A DNA stretch of 64,000 bases, taken from contig NZ_JAAVNE010000012.1 of NCBI RefSeq assembly GCF_012103215.1, forward strand, positions 62,001-126,000. The letters run 5' to 3'. Within the stretch, counting starts at the first letter, position 1. Every line of letters begins with the position of its first letter. The notes beneath the pieces are model-generated. The model was not told the origin of the DNA. It saw only the letters and a program-made list of their open reading frames with translations, and did no database searches. The position numbers were made by a program, and so were the translations under genes. Below are positions 60,210-64,000 of this stretch, piece after piece. Source of the stretch: Falsiroseomonas selenitidurans. Lineage in GTDB: Bacteria; Pseudomonadota; Alphaproteobacteria; Acetobacterales; Acetobacteraceae.

Positions 60210-62332
60210 GGCCGCCCTTCCGCATCAGCTTCACCATGACCGTGCTGGGCGCCTTCGCGCTGCTGTTCGTCGCGGCGGTCGGCGTGGTGGTGTCCGGCTA
60301 TCGCGCGACCGGGGCACGCGCCGCGCTCGACACCGCTGCGCGCAGCCTGGCGCAGGCCGCCGAGACCGCGGTGGCCGGCACCGGCGCGCTGATCCGCCCG
60401 GTCGTGGCGCTGTCCACCGTCATGCCGGAATTCGCCCCGCTGATCGAGGGCAGCGACCCGGCGGCCCGCGACATCGCCGCGCTGGTGGCGCTGCTGGGGT
60501 CGGAGCCGGCGGTGCAGGTGGTCTCCGTGGGCCTGGGCGATGGCAGCCTGCGGCAGGTGGCGCGCGCGGCGGCGCTGCGCGGGCCCTCGACGCCACCGGT
60601 GCCGGAAGGCACGGCCTTCGCGTTGCGCGACATCCGCGCCGGCGAGTCGGTGGAGGTGTGGACCTTCCTCGATGCAACGCTGCAGGTGCGCCACCGGGCG
60701 GTGCGGCCCGCGCAGGGCGGCGATCCGCGCCAGGCGCAATGGTACCTGCAGGCGCGCGACGAGGCGGTGCACATCTCCACCCTCTACGACCTGCCGCTGG
60801 TGGGCAGCCCCGGCCTCTCCGTCAGCCGCCGCGTCCCCGGCACCCGGGCCGTCTTCGCGCTCGACATCACCCTGGAACGGCTGGCGGATTTCCTGGCACG
60901 GCTGCGCGCCAGCCCGGACAGCGTGCTGTTCCTGTTCACCGAGGACGGCATCCTGCTGGCGCACCAGCAGGCGGCCCTGGCCGCGCCGGCGCTGGGCGAG
61001 GGCCGCACCGGCTGGACGACGATGGCGGCCACCGCGGACCCGCTGCTGCAACGCGTCTGGCGGCACTACGCCCAGGGCATGCTGCTGCCCGGCACCACCA
61101 CCACGGTCGAGATCGACGGCGCGCCGATGCTGGTCCGGCTGACGCCGCTGGAGGGCCTGGCGGCGCAGCAGGTGGTGGTGGCGGTCGCCGCGCCGGTGGC
61201 CGATTTCACCGCGCCGGTGGATGCCGCGATCCGGGACGGCACGGTGCTTGCCGGGCTGGCGCTGGTGGCCGGGCTGCTGTCGATCGGCCTGCTGGCCTGG
61301 CGCATCAGCCGCCCGCTCGGCGTGCTGACGCATGAGGCCGAGGCGATCCGCCGGCTGGAACTCGATGCGCCGGTGGCGGTGCGGAGCCACATCACGGAAA
61401 TCGCCCGCCTGGCCGGCGCGATGGATGGCATGAAGTCGGCACTGCGGCTGTTCGGCGCCTATGTCCCGCGCAGCCTGGTCGGCCGGCTGATGGAGGAAGG
61501 CGCGACGGCGCGGCTCGGCGGCGAGAAGCGGCCGATCAGCGTCATGTTCAGCGATGTCGAGGGCTTCACCACCCTGGCGGAGGGCATCGCGCCGGAGGAG
61601 CTGATGCACATCACCTCCGACTATTTCGAGGCGCTGACCGGCGAGCTGCTGCGCGCCCAGGCCACCATCGACAAGTATATCGGCGATGCGGTGATGGCGC
61701 TGTGGAACGCGCCGCAGGACGACCCGGCGCATGCGGAACATGCCTGCCGCGCGGCGCTGCGGTCCCGGCATCTGACCGACACGCTGTGCGAGAGCTTCGC
61801 CGCGCGCGGTTGGCCCCGGCTGCGCACCCGCTTCGGCCTGCATACCGGCGAGGCGGTGGTGGGCAATGTCGGCTCCTCCGACCGCATGTCCTACACCGCG
61901 ATCGGCAGCATGGTGAACCTCGCCTCGCGGCTCGAGGGCATGAACAAGTTCTACGGCACGCGCATCCTGATCTCGGAGGCGACGCGCGCCGCCGCCGGCC
62001 CGGGCTTCGTCACGCGGCCGGTGGATCTGGTGCTGGCCAAGGGCGCGGCGCAGCCGATCGCGCTGCATGAGCTGCTGGGCCTGGCCGTCGGCAACCGGCT
62101 GGCCGATGCGCCGCTGCGGATCGACCCCGGGCTTGCCGCCCGCCTGCCCGCCTGGCACCGGATGATCGCGGCCTACCGCGCCGCCCGCTTCGAGGAGGCG
62201 GCCGCGGCGCTGGCCGAGGCGGTGGACGACGGCCCGGACCCGCTCGCCACGCTGTATGCCGAGCGCCTTGCGGCGCTGCGGGCCGGGCCGCCGGCGGATT
62301 GGTCGCCGGTCCTGCGTTTCACAACGAAGTAG
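60206..62332 (+). CDS. Membrane adenylate/guanylate cyclase (class III) with periplasmic sensor and HAMP
   Basis: 708 aa. TM1 at about 10-30, a periplasmic cache-like sensor at about 35-340 (QWYLQARDEAVHISTLYDLP; SVLFLFTEDGILLAHQQ), TM2 at about 345-365, HAMP, then a class III catalytic domain at about 440-620: ISVMFSDVEGFTTLAEG (metal Asp), TIDKYIGDAVMALWNAPQDDP (second metal Asp), FGLHTGEAVVGNVGSSDRMSYTAIGSMVNLASRLE. Makes cAMP or possibly cGMP in response to a periplasmic ligand. ATG 60206 overlaps the PDE-like gene stop. Confidence 0.93.
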   Translation: MRPPFRISFTMTVLGAFALLFVAAVGVVVSGYRATGARAALDTAARSLAQAAETAVAGTGALIRPVVALSTVMPEFAPLIEGSDPAARDIAALVALLGSEPAVQVVSVGLGDGSLRQVARAAALRGPSTPPVPEGTAFALRDIRAGESVEVWTFLDATLQVRHRAVRPAQGGDPRQAQWYLQARDEAVHISTLYDLPLVGSPGLSVSRRVPGTRAVFALDITLERLADFLARLRASPDSVLFLFTEDGILLAHQQAALAAPALGEGRTGWTTMAATADPLLQRVWRHYAQGMLLPGTTTTVEIDGAPMLVRLTPLEGLAAQQVVVAVAAPVADFTAPVDAAIRDGTVLAGLALVAGLLSIGLLAWRISRPLGVLTHEAEAIRRLELDAPVAVRSHITEIARLAGAMDGMKSALRLFGAYVPRSLVGRLMEEGATARLGGEKRPISVMFSDVEGFTTLAEGIAPEELMHITSDYFEALTGELLRAQATIDKYIGDAVMALWNAPQDDPAHAEHACRAALRSRHLTDTLCESFAARGWPRLRTRFGLHTGEAVVGNVGSSDRMSYTAIGSMVNLASRLEGMNKFYGTRILISEATRAAAGPGFVTRPVDLVLAKGAAQPIALHELLGLAVGNRLADAPLRIDPGLAARLPAWHRMIAAYRAARFEEAAAALAEAVDDGPDPLATLYAERLAALRAGPPADWSPVLRFTTK

Positions 62333-62339
62333 CCCCGAC

Positions 62340-63377
62340 ATGAACCAGACCGCGCCCCCCGTCCCGCCGCGCAAGCGGATCAAGCTGGCGCTGCAGGGCG
62401 GCGGCGCGCACGGCGCCTTCACCTGGGGCGTGCTCGACCGGCTGCTGCAGGATGACCGGCTGGAGGTGGAGGGCATCGTCGGCACCAGTGCCGGCGCCAT
62501 GAACACGGTGCTGCTGGCCGACGGGCTCGCCGAGGGCGGGCCGCAGCAGGCGCGGGCGACGCTGCGGCGCTTCTGGGAACGCACCGGGAAGCTGGCCGCG
62601 GCCTCGCCGCTGCAGCCCAGCCCGCTGGACCGGATGCGGCGGCCCGGCACCATGGCGACCTCGCCGGGCTGGATGGTCAGCGACCTGATGCTGCGCGTCT
62701 TCTCGCCCTACCAGCTGAACCCGGCGAACAACAACCCGCTGCGCGACCTGGTGGAGGAGCTGGTGGATTTCGAGCGGCTGCGCACCACCGAGGGTCCGGC
62801 CGCCTTCGTCTGCGCCACCAATGTCCTGAACGGCCGCCTGCGGGTGTTCGAACGGCGGGAGCTGAGCGCCGCGGCGGTGATGGCCTCCGCCTGCCTGCCG
62901 CAGCTGTTCCAGGCGGTGGAGGTGGAGGGCGAGCCCTATTGGGATGGCGGCTATTCGGGCAATCCGCCGATCTTCCCGCTGATCTACATGGGCGGCTGCG
63001 CCGACATCATCATCGTCCAGCTCAACCCGATCAACATCCCGGCGGTGCCGCGCGACATGCGCGGCATCATGGACCGCATCAATACGCTGGCCTTCAACTC
63101 CTCCCTGATGCGGGAGATGCGCATGATCCGCTTCGTCACGGAGCTGATCGACCGCGGCGACCTCGACGGTGCGCGCTACATGCGCGTGCTGGTCCACACC
63201 ATCGACGCGGAAGCCGAGCTGGGCGCGATGGACGCCTCCTCGAAGCTCAACGCGGATCCGGCCTTCCTGCGCCATCTGTTCGCGCTCGGCACGGCGCGGG
63301 CGGAGGCCTTCCTGGCGCGGCACTGGGAGGATATCGGCGAACGGTCCTCGACCGACGTCGCCGCGAAATTCTGCTGA
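62340..63377 (+). CDS. Patatin-like phospholipase
   Basis: 345 aa. Oxyanion loop LALQGGGAHGAFTWGVLDRLL (about 15-35), nucleophile elbow VGTSAGAMN (Ser near 51), and the dyad Asp in YWDGGYSGNPP (about 200-210). The spacing is normal for RssA/patatin-type cytosolic lipid acyl hydrolases, some of which act on PHB or phospholipids. Last gene of the eight-gene unit, 7 nt after the cyclase. Phospholipid or PHB turnover during phosphate stress is a guess from context. Confidence 0.92.
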   Translation: MNQTAPPVPPRKRIKLALQGGGAHGAFTWGVLDRLLQDDRLEVEGIVGTSAGAMNTVLLADGLAEGGPQQARATLRRFWERTGKLAAASPLQPSPLDRMRRPGTMATSPGWMVSDLMLRVFSPYQLNPANNNPLRDLVEELVDFERLRTTEGPAAFVCATNVLNGRLRVFERRELSAAAVMASACLPQLFQAVEVEGEPYWDGGYSGNPPIFPLIYMGGCADIIIVQLNPINIPAVPRDMRGIMDRINTLAFNSSLMREMRMIRFVTELIDRGDLDGARYMRVLVHTIDAEAELGAMDASSKLNADPAFLRHLFALGTARAEAFLARHWEDIGERSSTDVAAKFC

Positions 63378-63420
63378 GGGTCGGCGGGCGGCTTTCCGGC
63401 CCTGCAGGGCGCCGGGCGCC

Positions 63421-63441
63421 GCCGATGCGGGTTGCATCGGC
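63421..63441. terminator. Hairpin between convergent operons
   Basis: Perfect 8-bp stem GCCGATGC (63421-63428) and GCATCGGC (63434-63441) with a 5-nt loop, between the convergent patatin and bdhA stops. No T-run. Confidence 0.45.
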
Positions 63442-63563
63442 AGGACCGGCAAGGCAGGGGCGCCAAGGCGGCACCAGGCCGAGCCGCTGGTATTCCCGAC
63501 CGGGCCCAGAGCCCGGCGGCGCGCCGGCCAGGACCGGCAGCCCCCGCCGGGCTCCTGAAGGCT

Positions 63564-64000
63564 TCAATGCGCCGTCCAGCCGCCGTCGATCGGCAGCGCC
63601 GTGCCGGTGATCTGCGCCGCGGCGTCGGAGGCGAGGAAGAGCGCCAGCGCGCCCACCTGTTCCACCGTCACGAATTGCCGCGTCGGCTGGCCGGCGAGCA
63701 GCACGTCGCGCACCACGGCCGCCTCGCTGATGCCCCGCGCCAGGGCGGTTTCCGGGATCTGCTTCTCCACCAGCGGGGTCAGCACATAGCCCGGGCAGAT
63801 CGCGTTGCAGGTGACGCCGTGCTCGGCGCCTTCCAGCGCCACCGTCTTGCTCAGCCCGACGACGGCATGCTTGGCCATCACATAGGCCGATTTGAAGGGC
63901 GAGGCGACCAGGCCGTGCGCCGAGGCGACGTTGATCACCCGGCCCCAGCCGCGCGCCTTCATCGCCGCGAAGGTCAGGCGCGTGAGATGCCAGGCGGAGG
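63564..64000 (-). CDS. bdhA: 3-hydroxybutyrate dehydrogenase (SDR), 5' part outside the window
   Basis: The last 145 residues of an SDR; the frame runs open through the window edge (SAWHLTRLTFAAMKARGWGRVIN). It shows catalytic NVASAHGLVASPFKSAYVMAKHAVVGLSKTVALE (Ser...Tyr-x3-Lys), CPGYVLTPLVEKQIP and the terminal GTALPIDGGWTAH. The HGLVASPFKSAYV and GYVLTPLVEKQI motifs are diagnostic of BdhA. It oxidises 3-hydroxybutyrate to acetoacetate, the substrate of the CoA-transferase encoded nearby. Start lies beyond 64000. Confidence 0.92.
   Translation of the reverse strand, partial: SAWHLTRLTFAAMKARGWGRVINVASAHGLVASPFKSAYVMAKHAVVGLSKTVALEGAEHGVTCNAICPGYVLTPLVEKQIPETALARGISEAAVVRDVLLAGQPTRQFVTVEQVGALALFLASDAAAQITGTALPIDGGWTAH

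Noticed and set aside
59582..62653. A 1023-codon open frame on the minus strand
   Set aside because: Shadow of the PDE-like and cyclase genes, with composition typical of antisense GC-rich frames and no family signature.

Overview
The window is a high-GC, gene-dense stretch of a Gram-negative chromosome. It has N-terminal signal peptides, an RND efflux system, Bug/TctC-type and many ABC binding proteins, and a CoA-transferase / 3-hydroxybutyrate dehydrogenase pair. This mix suggests an alphaproteobacterium, probably of the Acetobacteraceae/Roseomonas type; that placement is inference from gene content. I see no rRNA, tRNA, CRISPR array, intact insertion sequence or prophage.

Region by region. 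(1) 1-12.4 kb: a GlxA-type AraC regulator, an IclR-regulator remnant, then a minus-strand unit (8739 to 1474) with a GrdB-like reductase subunit in which Cys stands at the Sec position, a dipeptide/nickel-type ABC importer (binding protein, two permeases, a fused double ATPase) and an endonuclease/exonuclease/phosphatase-fold enzyme. A LysR remnant follows. Next is a small unit (PNPOx-like protein, haloalkane-dehalogenase-like hydrolase, AhpD-like protein) divergent from its LysR regulator. (2) 12.4-25.6 kb: a copper/silver-type metal resistance island with RND adaptor and pump, two small periplasmic proteins, a two-component system, DUF411, an HMA metallochaperone, DUF305 and a CopA-like P-type ATPase. 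A VIT1/CCC1-like protein with an abnormal C-terminus and an IS3 OrfA remnant mark a scarred right border. (3) 25.8-33 kb: a hydantoinase/oxoprolinase A+B catabolic operon with a Bug/TctC binding protein and an FAH-family hydrolase, divergent from an IclR regulator with overlapping palindromes between them. (4) 33-37 kb: a KefB-like K+/H+ antiporter, an HxlR regulator, an NTF2-like protein and an SDR.

(5) 37-64 kb is the most notable part. On the minus strand lie a sugar-type ABC importer (39980-36995); an operon resembling 2-aminoethylphosphonate import plus a class III PLP enzyme (45380-40137); and a nine-gene unit (54234-45638) holding two complete ABC importers around a metallophosphoesterase. 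Divergently, an eight-gene plus-strand unit (54574-63377) carries fabI, CoA-transferase A/B, MaoC-PTA, ackA, a cyclic-nucleotide-phosphodiesterase-like protein, a class III nucleotide cyclase and a patatin. Tandem half-sites at exactly 11-bp period, as in PhoB (Pho) boxes, lie upstream of 45380 (best), of fabI and more weakly of 39980. My reading is a phosphate-starvation hub: organophosphate/phosphonate uptake and hydrolysis on one strand, acetyl-phosphate, lipid and cyclic-nucleotide metabolism on the other. The 11-bp periodicity is seen in the sequence; control by PhoB is inferred.

Most genes are packed with ATGA/GTGA overlaps, so operon calls are robust. Exact substrates of the transporters cannot be read from sequence alone.
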